From NCBI RefSeq assembly GCF_000003815.2, contig NC_049979.1, positions 23,954,724 through 24,018,723 of the forward strand: a stretch of DNA of 64,000 nucleotides, given 5' to 3'. Under the pieces are notes generated by a model. It saw only the letters and a list, made by a program, of their open reading frames with translations, was not told the DNA's origin and ran no database searches. The stretch comes from Branchiostoma floridae. Lineage: Eukaryota > Chordata > Leptocardii > Amphioxiformes > Branchiostomatidae. Of the stretch, positions 1 to 9,845 are shown piece by piece. Position 1 is the first letter of the stretch. Each line of letters begins with the position of its first letter. Both the position numbers and the translations under genes were made by a program.

Positions 1-273
1 CTATATAACCATTAATCACAGTCATCCAATCCACTGTGTGAAAAAGTTCAGCCAACAAATCTAGGTGCTGTGCTTAGAAGATGGTGGGTAAAGTCGCTGA
101 CATATTTCATATGAAACACTAGCACAACCGTTACTATGGTTAACGTTACTTCGTGCCGAATCATAACTGCTATGATATCTAACGATGTTTTTGACTGGAA
201 AATAATCGTAACGAAGAATCAGGCATTAAATTGGCGTAATATTATACAGAGAAACTATTGTCATAGATATATT

Positions 274-519
274 TCATATTCCAGAACACCAAAAACAACG
301 ATGTTGATGTTGACGACCCCCGGCTTGCAACCCCTTACGTACCCAGTAGTCGGCGCTGTAGGTGGTGCTCCATCTGGTGCGGCACTTACTAAACGGCCCG
401 TCCTTACTCAGCACGTTGTCTGCCTGTAGAACCTTCTGTAGTTTGACGGCGGGGTCTCTCCTCTTAGCTCCGTACAGATGAGACAAGCGACCGCCGTGGT
501 GCACCTGGGCTGTAGCCAT
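274..519 (-). CDS. Candidate orphan first coding exon, unknown protein
   Basis: An 81-codon open frame on the minus strand starts at an ATG (519) and is clearly richer in GC than its surroundings, which suggests a real exon. The first 65 or so residues are basic and aromatic, with a Tyr-Gly-Ala-Lys-Arg-Arg stretch and a late Asp-Tyr-Trp. Composition turns low-complexity after about residue 66. Donor-like GT sites occur inside the Tyr-Trp-Val-Arg-Lys region (near 345-350), so the real exon probably ends there and the rest is intron. I do not recognise the family. The style (short, basic, many Tyr/Trp/Arg) recalls small ciliary or sperm microtubule proteins, but that is only an impression. Downstream exons would lie at lower coordinates, beyond the left edge. 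Confidence 0.3.
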   Translation of the reverse strand: MATAQVHHGGRLSHLYGAKRRDPAVKLQKVLQADNVLSKDGPFSKCRTRWSTTYSADYWVRKGLQAGGRQHQHRCFWCSGI

Positions 520-663
520 GGCACATCTGGTGCAGACTGATCCAGGTCACCTCAGGTCACTTTCAACTTCACAATGACGTAATGGACGTAAACAATGTCG
601 TTCTTTGTCATCAATCCCATGATGCCTCCAAACACAAACGTACACAGCAACCATTCATTTATC

Positions 664-900
664 CACTTATTTATTACCTCCATGGAAAATGGAGGTATAG
701 TTTTTGGTTTGTATGTTTGTGTGTGTGTTTTTCCGTAGCAATAGCCTGACTACCTCTGGATGGATTGTGACGATATAAGTGTACTTGTTGCAAACACATA
801 GGTCAGGGTCGATCGGGGCCATATGGCAGCTTACCTTGGTACTACAGCAAAATTCCCGTTTTTCATATCTCTCGGTCAGCAGTTTACGTATTTTTCCTTT
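664..900 (+). repeat. Dispersed repeat with ACCTCCAT/ATGGAGGT hairpin and TG-rich stretch
   Basis: A small hairpin (ACCTCCATGG..ATGGAGGT, about 676-697) is followed by a TG-rich run and a 'CTCTGGATGGATTGT' segment. The same order appears reversed near 30,955-31,207 and 39,300-39,450. Three dispersed copies indicate an interspersed repeat of unknown class. Apart from this repeat, 520-1,441 shows no coding signal. Confidence 0.5.
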
Positions 901-1441
901 TTATTTTTCGATTTTCTAGTATTTGCATATTAAAGCCGCACTAGTACTAGTACATGTATAGTGCATTTTCGCCCTTCGATCCCAAATTAAACGTTTTGTG
1001 GTGTATGCTGCAATTTGTCGTTCAACTCACTTTAGGGCACAATTCACATTCATCGCACGATAGTCGTGCGATCGCAAACTGTTGACATTCGCGTAATAGT
1101 CGTGTGTATGTCGTACAGAACTCAGATGTACATGTCTTGTTACGGAAATGTTGTCTTGGATCTTTGTCGGCGGTTGGCTCTGTTACAGTCTGCTTGAAAA
1201 TTCTTCAACATCAAAATCGTACGGCTACGTACGGCATGCGATTGCGACCGTACTTGACAATTGGTTGCCTTAGTATAGCGATACAGTTTTCTATGCTTTT
1301 AAATCCTATCACCGTCTTTCCAAACTTTGGCGAAACAAATGTCAATAAGTTTCAGAATGATTAAGAATAGATGGAAAAGAATAACGTTAACGTTAGATCT
1401 ATTTCAATTTTGATTGGAGTCTGTCATTCAACGTGGCTCAT

Positions 1442-1592
1442 TAAGGCTAACGTCACATTTCTAAACTGGGGCCCGGCCGGGCTTTTCGACTATTCTCTTC
1501 ACCTCTTGTGTAGTTTGGTGTCTTGTTTAATAATACTTTTCGTTCACTGAAAGATGCTCGGCCAGGCCCCGGTTTGGACATGTGACTGACGT
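1442..1592. mobile_element. MITE, family with GTCACATTTC..GGGGCCC termini (copy 1)
   Basis: The left end reads AAGGCTAACGTCACATTTC followed by AAACTGGGGCCCGGCC. The right end carries the imperfect reverse complement (GGCCAGGCCCCGGTTTGGAC). The outermost right bases have diverged. Related copies lie at 5,360-5,563 and 6,224-6,432. Confidence 0.55.
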
Positions 1593-3016
1593 TTGTAGTA
1601 CTCGTTCATCACTGCAAACATATATCCCAATAAGGCCATGTTGATTTGATTATATGGATGACATCCTCTGGGAACCCAAGTTTGACCAAAAAAAGTTGCC
1701 TTCATAATGAAATCTAAGCGGTCAGGAAGGTTGAACAAATGACTGAACACACAGAATATAGTATACCCAGAAATTTGTGATTCTTCATTTTTGTTCATTC
1801 ACATCCTTTTTGACCTTGGAATGAGATTATTAGACATTTTTCCAATATTTGATTTTTTGATCCATGACATGCATTTGCTTATTTTGCAGCTGTTTTTGTA
1901 CGATTTACAGTATTTTGTTTTAAACGGACGAAAATTGATGCGCGCGCGGATGTCATCCATATCATTTTTTTATAATCAAATCAACATGGCCTTATCGGTG
2001 ATTAATTAACGACAAGTGTGAAATGACCGTGATCTCGCCTGTGACGGGTTGTCTGAGAGAAGTGGGCGGGACGGTTTGTCGACAACTGCTCAAACAAACT
2101 ACACCTCAAACACAGACGTGTGAAAACTAACAACACCCGATTATAGCTAATTAATTTCGTCACTGAAATGGGTGGATCCTTGGGGTGGATCGGTCGTCAG
2201 ACAAGAGAATGGCTGGAAAAACCTCGTTCCCAGGTGCTGTGTGTGTCTGTCACCATTGCAGTAGGCGTGAGCCTTCAATGTCTGGTACCCAGGCTACACA
2301 TGTCTATCAAAGCCAAAGCCTTGTTCTGTGTGGTGAAATTAAACGACGTTTCGTACGGTACAAGAGCCTAACAAACAGAATGGAAACTCGACTCATTGGA
2401 TCGATTACAATATCATCAATCGATCGATCATAACTTCTGCTCACACGAGCACAAAAAGCACACGGAAAAGAGGGTTCAAACAGACTAAAACATGTTATCA
2501 TTTACCAACCACGGTTTCATTTCAACACTTCTTGCAATTTTTGTCCCGCTCCGTTTGACCTACTCCGGACCAGAACACTTTTACAAGTTATGGGAGATCG
2601 AGGAGCTTTTATCGATGTAGAACGCATGGAACGCGGATGGAACGGCACTATGGATGACGTAATAGATTCGTTCTTTCTCTACCTTAGCAACCGTGATCGT
2701 TCGAATCACCTTTCTCAGGTACTAACAAGATGGCGTCGTATTTACCTGCCTTTACCATCATATCTTGTAACTATTTGTAGCGTCTTTTGATGCAAGACAA
2801 GTTTTGGTAAAAGATATCAGAGGAGGCCAGCAAGTATTTGCATCCCGGTGGATTTGGGCTACTTCCATCTATGTGTGCTATTTTGAGCGTTACCCATTTT
2901 CGGTTTGTTTGGCTTTTTGGATAAGGACTGGTTTCAAGTGTCCCGTTGCTACCCATCCGGTTCTGTATATGGTATCGCCCGGCCAGCGGCTAATCTCTTC
3001 CCCGCATCTGTGTTCA
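1593..3016. other. Intergenic / probable 5' flank of the ANKRD9-like gene
   Basis: No convincing exon is visible. A GC-box-like GTGGGCGGGAC at about 2,062-2,072 and locally higher GC up to 2,240 could mark a promoter and noncoding first exon. A CCCAG|GTGCTG donor-like site lies near 2,232. An acceptor-like TGTTCAG lies just before the ANKRD9-like start (about 3,011-3,017), so a noncoding 5' exon is plausible. Short open frames here look like chance. Confidence 0.3.
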
Positions 3017-3023
3017 GTGAGGC

Positions 3024-3980
3024 ATGGCACAGGACGGGGTCTCGGATGCACCTGCTACCCTAGCCGGGCTCTCATTGGTGGACGCCCCTCCATCCCAGGA
3101 TGACGTATTCACGCAGTATTTACATAGTGGGAACCATTGCTGGTCTAATCGCCCGGGACCCCGTTGTCTAAGCGCTACGTCGTCTTTCGCTTACAACAAG
3201 CAGACCAGGAACAAGATGCTTTTGACCCACCAGGAGATACCCTTCCACCAGCGCCCTCTCCACCTTCTGACTTTGGAGGAAGAGGAGTTTCTCTGGGAAG
3301 ATGAGGAGGACAGAGAGCTGACCCCCAGCGAGGCACTACGACTGGCCATCACGGATTATTGCCACGACTACGTCCGCGCTCTGATTGACAAGTACCCTGC
3401 GAAGGTCCTTGAGGACGGGGGCAACTGTTGTCCTGCTTTAGTCCATGCCGTGTCGCGCGAACAACCGGAGATGGTGGAACTCATTCTACGGCACAGTAAA
3501 AAGGTGATGGGGCTGACAGACTACGTGAACCAGCGCAGCTGTCATCTGGACCAGCAGCGCACTGCCCTGCACAAGGCGGCGGAGTTGGGCAGCCTGCCCT
3601 GCGTCAACGTTCTGCTGCGTTACGGGGCGGATCCCACCTTAACGGACGCCACCGGTGCCACGCCCCTGGATGTTTGTCTGCGAGGCCCGCCGCCGGTAGA
3701 TCCGAGAATACCTGTGCAACTCGACACCAGGTACCTGGACTGTGCTCAAGCGCTTATTCAAGCTTCACCACCGAACAGTTACCAGTCTACGCTCGTCCGG
3801 GTCTTGCCAGAACACGCAGTGTTTTCTCCGTTACGACAGTATCTGAGGGAGCCCCCGAGCCTGGTGGAACATTGCAGACTGTCTATCAGATCTGCCATGG
3901 GACCACGACATCTACCAGAGGGAGCCAAGAATCTCAGTTTACCAAAAATGCTACAGGCATATATTCAGCTGGAAAAATGA
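3024..3980 (+). CDS. ANKRD9: ANKRD9-like ankyrin-repeat protein (probable Cullin-RING substrate adaptor)
   Basis: An intronless 318-residue frame, matching the roughly 317 residues I recall for vertebrate ANKRD9. Residues 1-65 are a variable N-terminus. A family-typical Thr-Pro-Ser-Glu-Ala-Leu segment lies at about 101-106. Two or three ankyrin-type repeats follow; the clearest is Thr-Ala-Leu-His-Lys-Ala-Ala-Glu-Leu-Gly (about 183-192), leading to Leu-Leu-Arg-Tyr-Gly-Ala-Asp. The last 50 residues contain Pro-Pro-Ser-Leu and a Leu-Pro-Glu-Gly..Leu-Ser-Leu-Pro pattern that aligns by eye with the vertebrate C-terminus. Vertebrate ANKRD9 is reported to act with Cullin-RING ubiquitin ligases (as I recall, controlling IMPDH2 levels). 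The first ATG is used, just after an acceptor-like CAG, so a noncoding 5' exon is likely. An ASB-family (ankyrin-SOCS box) member is the main alternative. Confidence 0.75.
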   Translation: MAQDGVSDAPATLAGLSLVDAPPSQDDVFTQYLHSGNHCWSNRPGPRCLSATSSFAYNKQTRNKMLLTHQEIPFHQRPLHLLTLEEEEFLWEDEEDRELTPSEALRLAITDYCHDYVRALIDKYPAKVLEDGGNCCPALVHAVSREQPEMVELILRHSKKVMGLTDYVNQRSCHLDQQRTALHKAAELGSLPCVNVLLRYGADPTLTDATGATPLDVCLRGPPPVDPRIPVQLDTRYLDCAQALIQASPPNSYQSTLVRVLPEHAVFSPLRQYLREPPSLVEHCRLSIRSAMGPRHLPEGAKNLSLPKMLQAYIQLEK

Positions 3981-4491
3981 TGATTCTTTTTATACAAAAT
4001 TTACAAATGGAACCGTACTGAATTGACGTTTTACAAATTTCACCGTATTTCGCCTCTAATTAATATATTGTAGTAATACTAGTCTGATGTTGTACAGGTA
4101 TACTTGTGAACGTTGAATCGTAGCTGTCTATGTTGAAATTCAAATACCGCTCGGAGTCACTCCCATAACACGGTTATCCACTTATGGATGACTTTATTTT
4201 ACGGTATGTCTGCGATTGTAATGAAATTATGTGTTTTGATGTAGAATTGTTGTAAATATCTGTCGAAGCGTGAATGCGAACAGATCACTACTATGATTAA
4301 TATATTCATTATTTATGACACAATTACGGCATATTCATTCTATAGCCCTGTCTGCCATTTTAACGACTCCCTTGACAAATGAAATGTTATGTATATCATA
4401 TGTGTATATATGAAATGCTTCTGGCTGTGAATAGATGGCATATCAATAGATTTCTGGACCTTGTGGCTTTTTTCTGACGCAGAAAAAGGGA

Positions 4492-4497
4492 AATAAA
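4492..4497 (+). terminator. Candidate polyadenylation signal of the ANKRD9-like gene
   Basis: AATAAA about 510 bases after the stop codon; other AATAAA-like sites follow near 4,759. Position is reasonable but use is unproven. Confidence 0.35.
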
Positions 4498-5359
4498 ACA
4501 CGTTGTTCATGTTGTATGGTATCATTATCAAGTTGCCTCGCTCTTTGTGTGACCTATCTAATTGATCGCACGACTGGATCTACATGTATGCTATATCATT
4601 GGCTTTGTTGCCCCCATTTCGGATGAGAATCCCATAATCAGTATGTGGACAGGGGATTGGTATATGTTGTACCTGCGTAAACCGTAATTATAGTGGCATT
4701 TTAAGTTCATGCATAAAACATGTCATCTCTTGGCAGAGGGAAATTGATTTATGTACTAATAAACAGCCGCCAAATGAAAACATTTTTTTTTCGATTCGTA
4801 TATCGAATATACACCGAGGTACTGGCAATGGAAATATGCACGTGGGTGCTCTAAATTATGTTTAGATGTTTATAGGTTAATGCGATAGTAAAACGGGCCA
4901 GGCCTTCTCTGTATCTGCCCAACCCTATTTCTGTAATCTATTTTTTTGGCGTCGACAGAAGTCTGGTATAGTCTTAGTACTGTATGAGGGGAAATGTTCG
5001 TGGTGACTTCAATGCTCGCGGTTTTCGCGGTGACGCGAACTTAGAAGCAGCACGTACTGTCTTCTGTCCGGCAACCCCCTTGTTTTAACCGAGAACTTAA
5101 AAGTAAAGCCATTGCGTACAGGCCAATTTATCCTCGCCGCGGAAATAAAATCCTCTCCAACATTTTCCTTTTAACAGTATTTGTCGTTCAAGACGACACA
5201 TTCGATCCAACAGACACCAGAGACACATTGAGAGAAGACAACAAATCATCCTTGGCGCCACAAAGACCGAAAACCTGCTGGAACATGTACCGTACTGAAA
5301 CGCCTGTCCCCTGGGACCCGATTCAGCTGTTTCTTCCGCCTACTTATTAGGTAGCCTGG
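4498..5359. other. Intergenic, no gene seen
   Basis: AT-rich sequence with no long open frame and no exon-like block on either strand. Confidence 0.5.
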
Positions 5360-5563
5360 TAAGGGTAACGTCACATTTTCACAAAGGGGCCTGGCCGGGC
5401 AGTTTCGGGGACAAAGTACGATATAAAAGACAACAAAAACACAAAACGGACCAAAAATAATTCAATAGCGTGCCCTGTACATATATTTCGGCATAAACAT
5501 TAATTTTTCGTTTCCGCAAACAGCCTGGCAGGGTCCCGGGTAGGAAATGTGAGGAAGGCCTAA
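5360..5563. mobile_element. MITE, GTCACATTTC..GGGGCC family (copy 2)
   Basis: Left end GGGTAACGTCACATTTTC with GGGGCCTGGCCGGGC inside; right end GGGTCCCGGGTAGGAAATGTGA then AAGGCCTAA, the imperfect inverted counterpart. The interior includes a TATAAAAGAC stretch shared with copy 3. No coding capacity. Confidence 0.6.
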
Positions 5564-6223
5564 TCTCAACGAGTCAGGTTTTTTTCCGATCGACCCAAGC
5601 CCTACTAAGAAATGGCCATTTTTTTTCTGACGGCTTATCTTTACGGCCGACCTTTTTGATTACTGCTGGAACGAATGTAATTGAAACCAACCCCGTAAAA
5701 AATTTCCCAGCTTGCGCTGATGAACTGGGCGGGTGGGAACACTCACAGCGCCGTAGAGATAGCGGGAGCTTACGGTGGTATACCTTTGGTCACCAACTAT
5801 TAGGTCAATGTATATGTGAAATGTCTGGCTTGGAGTTACAAATTAATTCATATATTATACGTATGTCTTTGTTGGGTCATCTGAGTACGGAATACATGTA
5901 GATTAATATTGACCCTACATTTAATTGTCTGGCATGCGTCCGTATCTTTGATTAAAATCCGATCATGTCATATGCTTGGTACAGTTATTTCTCATACAGT
6001 CATTCCTGCATAGTTATACAGTTGGTCTTACTCAAAGCTAGCCTGACTTAATCGCGCTTCTCAGGCCCGTCGTACATTGCCGTGCCCAGCTGCAGGAGGA
6101 GGCTACAAGCTCCGGATAGCGGAGTTTGCGTTACACAGACTAACTCAAAGCAAGCACATAAGGATACAGAACTCGGTTTACGTAGCTACATAGACTAATG
6201 TGAAAATGTGAAAGGCTCACAGA

Positions 6224-6432
6224 CAAGGCCTATGTCACATTTCCAAACCGGGGCCCGGGTGGACAGCTTTCGGGAACGAAAAGGATTATATAAAAGACAC
6301 CAAACTACTAGGACGTAACATAACAGTCGTGGGCATTATTAGACTAAGTGTATATTCTTATGTATAATTCTATTTTTTGTTGCCACAAACAGCCCGGTCG
6401 GACCGCGGTTTGGAAATGCGACGTTAGCCTAA
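6224..6432. mobile_element. MITE, GTCACATTTC..GGGGCCC family (copy 3)
   Basis: Left end CAAGGCCTATGTCACATTTC then AAACCGGGGCCC; right end GACCGCGGTTTGGAAATG then CGACGTTAGCCTAA. This is the best-preserved right end and suggests the ancestral terminus TTAGGCTAACGTCACATTTC. About 209 bp, AT-rich centre, no coding capacity. Confidence 0.65.
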
Positions 6433-7860
6433 ATGCAGTACTTCTATGCGTCATCTTGGCTGTCTGCCCCATCCTAAATGACTGAGCGGCGAAACGCCAA
6501 TTGGAGCGATCGACCTTACAGTCCGCAAGCCGTACGGGTGATTATAAACAGCGTTTATTTACATTGCAAATATACTTTCCCTGGCACCTTACAATCTCTT
6601 ACACGAGAGAACAATGGTGCTTATTTAATCTGGATGCCGGGGATTGGAGGACTTTGATGAAGACTAATATGCTTTTATGCGACCTCTCAGACAACAGCAT
6701 GGCACATGTGAGGGTGGGCACATGTGGCTTGGTTGATATTTTACTCTTTCACTTCTGATGGCCTTTCAGGGTCAGCGAACCATTATTATAAAACGAACAC
6801 CGAATTATACCATATCAGCGAAACATTCGTGTCCATTCCAAGAAACTTTCTGTTCCAGGAGAGAGAAAATGAACCAATCACCAATCATATCGTAGTTTGC
6901 TTCCACCCCACGTCATTTTCGTTTCATTTTTTATTCAAATATTTATTGTCCTGTCGGTCTCAGCGCACAGAATATCACATGTCCAAGCAGATGTTTCACA
7001 ATTCCGGCGACAAGTCAGCCCGCACAGGCCCGAGAATGTATCCAGGCCCAACAGTGTAGGCTCTGGATACTGTTTAAGCCCGGTGGATACTGTCCAGGGC
7101 CAGTCCAGGCACTGAATCCTGTCTTACAAACCGGAAGATCTATTTTGGGATTACAGAACATCATATGATTGAGAGTTGCATTTGGCCAACATAACTTTAC
7201 TAGTTACCTTTGCAAAGAGGGTCATGTTGTCGGCAGCGTTTGAGTGTGTCTGTGTGTGAACATGATGGTCCGTGAATGCCTGGATGGAATGTCTTGATAC
7301 TGATACTAGGTATGTAAATAGGTCTTATTGAGACCTGAACATGATGAGATTTTGTGCCCCCTGTAGGCTATTTCGTACTTATGATGGTACTGCAGCGGGC
7401 CTTCTGGTTTAGATATCTCGTCCCGGACGAGCCATCGTCACGAATTTTGCTTGGCAGAAAGCTCTTGTGGTAGGGAAGAAGCAACTTAACTTTGGACTTC
7501 ATAGCGTCTTCCTTTGTAACTGTAAGTATTGTTCTATCTACATAACTTTAAAATAGGATATTAAAGTCAACAAGGGATAAAAGGATTTTCTTGATTTATG
7601 ACCAGTGAGTGACGTGGATAAAGACCGACGTGATGTTCAATACATCAACTATGCAGATTAGGATTTGTATATTTTTCGCACATATATACCATTTTTCGTA
7701 CATTTTGTATTTCGATTATGTTGAATCAATCAGGTATCTTAACCCCCTTGGTTACACTAGTTCCCCTTTTTGCTAGTATTTGGCCCGGCCTGCTGCAATG
7801 CCGACTGCTGTGTAGTAAAACAATGGTTTAGAAACTTCTCAGTCAATTTTGTTCTCGGTC
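6433..7860. other. Intergenic upstream of the HSP90 promoter
   Basis: Several open frames of 60-110 codons occur (for example 6,724-7,059) but they have no family resemblance and no splice context. A short duplicated phrase (GGATACTGT ...) sits near 7,065-7,092. Nothing else supported. Confidence 0.4.
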
Positions 7861-7861
7861 T

Positions 7862-8038
7862 TTCTGACTGTTCCAGAAATAACCCCGGTGAACTTTTTGC
7901 ATAATAGTGTAAAAATCAAAGCATCCGGGATCATCTGGAACGTTCTGCAAAGTTCTAATGCCGGTTCCACCACCGAAACCTAGTCAGATGGTACAGCCCA
8001 GTTTACTTCCGGTCTGAACATGTGGAACGTTCTGGAAA
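7862..8038 (+). promoter_or_regulatory. Cluster of heat-shock elements (HSEs) upstream of HSP90
   Basis: Three HSF1-type sites (alternating GAA/TTC every 5 bases) are visible. At 7,866-7,878: GACtgTTCcaGAA. At 7,938-7,955: GAAcgTTCtgCAAagTTC, four units with one mismatch. At 8,025-8,037: GAAcgTTCtgGAA, a perfect three-unit site. A two-unit GAAtgTTC also occurs at 8,271-8,278. The array lies 200-400 bases before the inferred first exon, as expected for a stress-inducible HSP90 gene. Confidence 0.75.
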
Positions 8039-8249
8039 ACCGTTGTACACTTGTACACTGTTACTTCCGAAAAATAGTCCCGAACCTATGTCAGTATAAA
8101 TCAATTTATATACGTCTTGACTCATATAACAAACGAATTTATGACAAAATGTATATTCTGTATAAAATTTCGAAGTATTTTTGCTCTTGAGTACTTTCAA
8201 AACAATTTATTGGAAAACCGCGGGAAAGTGCGGATGAATATCAAAGGGG

Positions 8250-8357
8250 TAAATAAAAAGGCGGAGCTTTGAATGTTCCCCAGGCAAGTAGTCAATAGTC
8301 CAGAAGAAGTTGTATGAGGAAACGTTTTCTGCGACCTATTGCGTCGAACGGCTCAAG
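8250..8357 (+). promoter_or_regulatory. Core promoter and noncoding exon 1 of HSP90 (inferred)
   Basis: A TATA-like TAAATAAAAAGG lies at 8,250-8,261. About 20-30 bases downstream begins a stretch ending CTCAAG|GTAGGC, a good donor (exon end 8,357). The coding region opens directly after an acceptor at 9,844-9,845, so an upstream noncoding exon is needed. Vertebrate HSP90 genes have the same arrangement. The exact start site is not visible. Confidence 0.5.
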
Positions 8358-9845
8358 GTAGGCTCTTTTCAGCTGTGGTAAGGCTTTATTTATGATTTTA
8401 TTTTGTTGGCATGGACACTGTGGCTCGGTCAAACTCGCGTATGGCCCTTGACCATTTAAAGGTCCTTCAATGAATCTGTGCAGGGAGTCCTTGGTCTAGG
8501 CGAAGCAGGCCAAAGGCAAATGCTTGTCGCTTCAAATCTTTTTTTAATTCAACATCCTTGCTTTGACAATTGACAGAAAGGGCTGAGAAAGAATATGCTA
8601 GAGTACCTTTTATTCTAAAAATGTCTGTTTAGGTCATTAGCTAACAGGTTGGTGGTTTCATTTAACGTTAACGTTACCCATTTTCCAAGGTACATGTTGC
8701 TAGTTTAATAGCCCAAGGCCAATGAGTCCAAAAACGAGGACAAAAGGGGACATGTTGTAGAATTTTGAAACAATGTTTAGTTTCATAGAGAAAAAAAGGA
8801 TGGTTTAAATTCCACTAACCATTAAGGGTCATCATTAAGGACCTTTTTTTGTCCGCACTGGCTCGTCATATATGCGGTGGGACACCTCACTGCTGCATGT
8901 CGGGATACAGAGCCTTCCAGAAATTGGACTTTAAGTTTCGATCGAGACATCATGCATCACCCATTCCTAGTTCCTGTTTCACAAGGAAAACAAATACTAG
9001 TACACAGTATGGCATAGAAAAAGAACAGAAACTGTATTTTGTCACCAGCTATGATTTTTTGTCTGCTTGCATCACTTTCACTTCGCTTCATTTGTTTAAG
9101 CAGGAGTGTACACCAAGGGGATTATAGGATTAACGTTATAGGCTATAAATAGCCTTACTAAAATCGCGCCCCTAGCGGCTGGCCCTACAATTGTAATTAA
9201 CCCCAACCAGCGAGAGATTGTGTAAACACAGGCTAGGCTAGGCTATATAAATAACTTCCTTGCATGGATGTTGATGTCACCAAGAGCCTACCAGTAAAAG
9301 ACATGAATTGATTTTTGCCTTTGCCAATATTTCAGGTAGTGTTTGTGTGTGTGTTTGTGTTTGTAGAAGACCAGCATACTGCAAATGTTCAACCTTTTGC
9401 GGTGGTTTTTCTTTTGAGGTTTCTCTGGCTTGTTTTGGAACTGCAGGGGCTGGCCTAGTGTCAGACTTTGAAAGGGAATTACTTCAGGATTGATGATTTT
9501 TGGTACATGGATAGCTTAGTGATGCTTCATATATCATTTACATAAATATAAATTATGCAAATCTAATTTGCATAATTAATTAGGAAAATCCCCTCTGTTC
9601 CATTATAGGACTATTGCAACATGTTTCATTTGTAACTGAGAAATATAAGAATATTGATAGATATATTATGCAAACAAAGACCTAATTTGCATAACTAATG
9701 TTAAAATCCAATTGTGGTAAAGATGGGAATTTCTTACTTGTGGCATTTGGAGGTTATGTACAGGTGAACACCCTTGCTGACAACCTTATTGACTCAATCA
9801 CTTACTCTTAGTTAAGGATAACTTTTTTATTCCTGTGTTGTTTAG

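Noticed and set aside
6897-7115. Small secreted peptide with a hydrophobic N-terminus
   Set aside because: The hydrophobic stretch comes from T-rich DNA; no promoter, splice or homology support.
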